From the NCBI GenBank assembly GCA_004558535.1, contig SFCP01000013.1:1-23295 (forward strand): a DNA stretch of 23,295 nucleotides. Reading direction: 5' to 3'. This DNA is from Bacteroidales bacterium. GTDB taxonomy: Bacteria > Bacteroidota > Bacteroidia > Bacteroidales > Bacteroidaceae. The notes beneath the pieces are model-generated. The model was not told the origin of the DNA and ran no database searches. It saw only the letters and a list, made by a program, of their open reading frames with translations. Below are positions 22,974 through 23,295 of the stretch, piece after piece (position 1 is the first letter of the stretch; each line of letters begins with the position of its first letter). The translations under genes were made by a program, and so were the position numbers.

Positions 22974-23020
22974 TTCGATGAGCCAAGATTTGGTTTAACA
23001 CGCCAAACAATATCATCGAA
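22974..23020. repeat. Nested inverted repeat in the ugd leader
   Basis: TTCGAT (22974-22979) pairs with ATCGAA (23015-23020); inside it TTTGG (22989-22993) pairs with CCAAA (23003-23007). It ends 74 nt before the ugd ATG. Confidence 0.55.
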
Positions 23021-23094
23021 AGCCGTTTATCGCGAGGGACAAATATCCCATAATACATTGGCCTCGTTCACAATCAACGAGAAAAAGCCATACA

Positions 23095-23295
23095 ATGAAA
23101 GCCTATAAAGATTTAAGAATTGCCGTAGCCGGCACCGGCTATGTCGGTCTCAGTATGGCCACCCTGTTGGCTCAGCACCACAGTGTGACGGCCGTCGACG
23201 TCATCCCCGAGAAGGTGGAGAAAATCAACCGCCGCGTCTCGCCCATCCAGGACGAATACATCGAGAAATACTTCGCCGAAAAGGAGTTGCAGTTG
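23095..23295 (+). CDS. ugd: UDP-glucose 6-dehydrogenase, N-terminal part (runs off the window)
   Basis: Ugd oxidises UDP-glucose to UDP-glucuronate with NAD, supplying a precursor for capsule, exopolysaccharide and lipid decoration. Only the first 67 codons lie in the window, open to the last base. The N-terminus is a Rossmann nucleotide-binding fold: G13-T-G15-YV-G18 (AGTGYVGLS), then VTAVDV with Asp35 at the end of the second strand, where NAD ribose binds. NRRVSPIQDEYIEKYF (44-59) corresponds to the NDRISPIVD region of E. coli Ugd, which separates it from the UDP-ManNAc dehydrogenase branch. ATG 23095 is the first in frame and lies 12 residues before the GxGxxG motif. An unusually long, hairpin-rich leader precedes it. 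Confidence 0.9.
   Translation, partial: MKAYKDLRIAVAGTGYVGLSMATLLAQHHSVTAVDVIPEKVEKINRRVSPIQDEYIEKYFAEKELQL

Larger units (their letters stand above)
22507..23094. other. Structured non-coding stretch between the ampG-like gene and ugd
   Basis: No convincing protein gene was seen in these 588 nt. It holds a strong plus-strand promoter (22613-22644) followed by nested hairpins up to ~22740, a weaker -7 box at 22855, and three inverted repeats in the presumed ugd leader (22863-23020). It is visibly more A+T-rich than the flanking genes. Short frames cross it but show no recognised family. Confidence 0.6.

Overview
The window looks like chromosomal DNA of a Bacteroidales-type member of the Bacteroidota. 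The evidence is the protein families (a Kdo pathway, an AddAB pair, a DUF3298 lipoprotein, a PDDEXK-family Rpn protein, an AmpG permease), the weak Shine-Dalgarno sites, and several promoters of the Bacteroidota type (TTTG, about 20 nt, TAnnTTTG). Base composition is GC-rich for the group. The genus cannot be fixed from the sequence alone. No CRISPR array, integrase, complete insertion sequence or rRNA was seen.

Left part, minus strand (309-10419): two pairs of genes. The first pair is a DUF3298 lipoprotein followed by a 995-residue protein that joins two receiver-like domains to a PPDK/PEP-synthase-type ATP-grasp domain. The second pair is addA followed by addB, encoding a helicase-nuclease for recombinational repair. 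A tandem pair of identical tRNA-Lys(CTT) genes (plus strand, 10628-10819), with a good promoter and an intrinsic terminator, follows. Next comes a minus-strand Rpn-family nuclease whose C-terminus carries an EGRA repeat.

The stretch 11916-12784 has no convincing protein gene. It holds a promoter followed almost at once by a terminator (a candidate ~48-nt RNA), a 21-bp tandem repeat, and an 85-bp tandem duplication of a promoter plus leader that runs up to kdsA.

Right part, plus strand (12785-22506): a tight co-directional run of kdsA, kdsD, a secreted phospholipase-D/cardiolipin-synthase-like protein, a divergent membrane acyltransferase, a 1281-residue multidomain protein, and an AmpG-like permease. 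kdsA and kdsD make Kdo-8-phosphate, so the run concerns the cell envelope. The multidomain protein fuses GT-A-like glycosyltransferase modules, a DUF4922 GalT/HIT-like nucleotidyl-transferase or phosphorylase domain, and a SpoIID/LytB domain, with no visible export signal. It lies 17 nt upstream of the ampG-like gene. This pairing suggests a peptidoglycan-fragment salvage or remodelling module, and it is the most interesting item in the window.

The window ends with a 588-nt non-coding stretch rich in predicted RNA structure, followed by the first 67 codons of ugd (UDP-glucose 6-dehydrogenase). Short tandem duplications with a 21-22 bp period recur in four intergenic places across the window.
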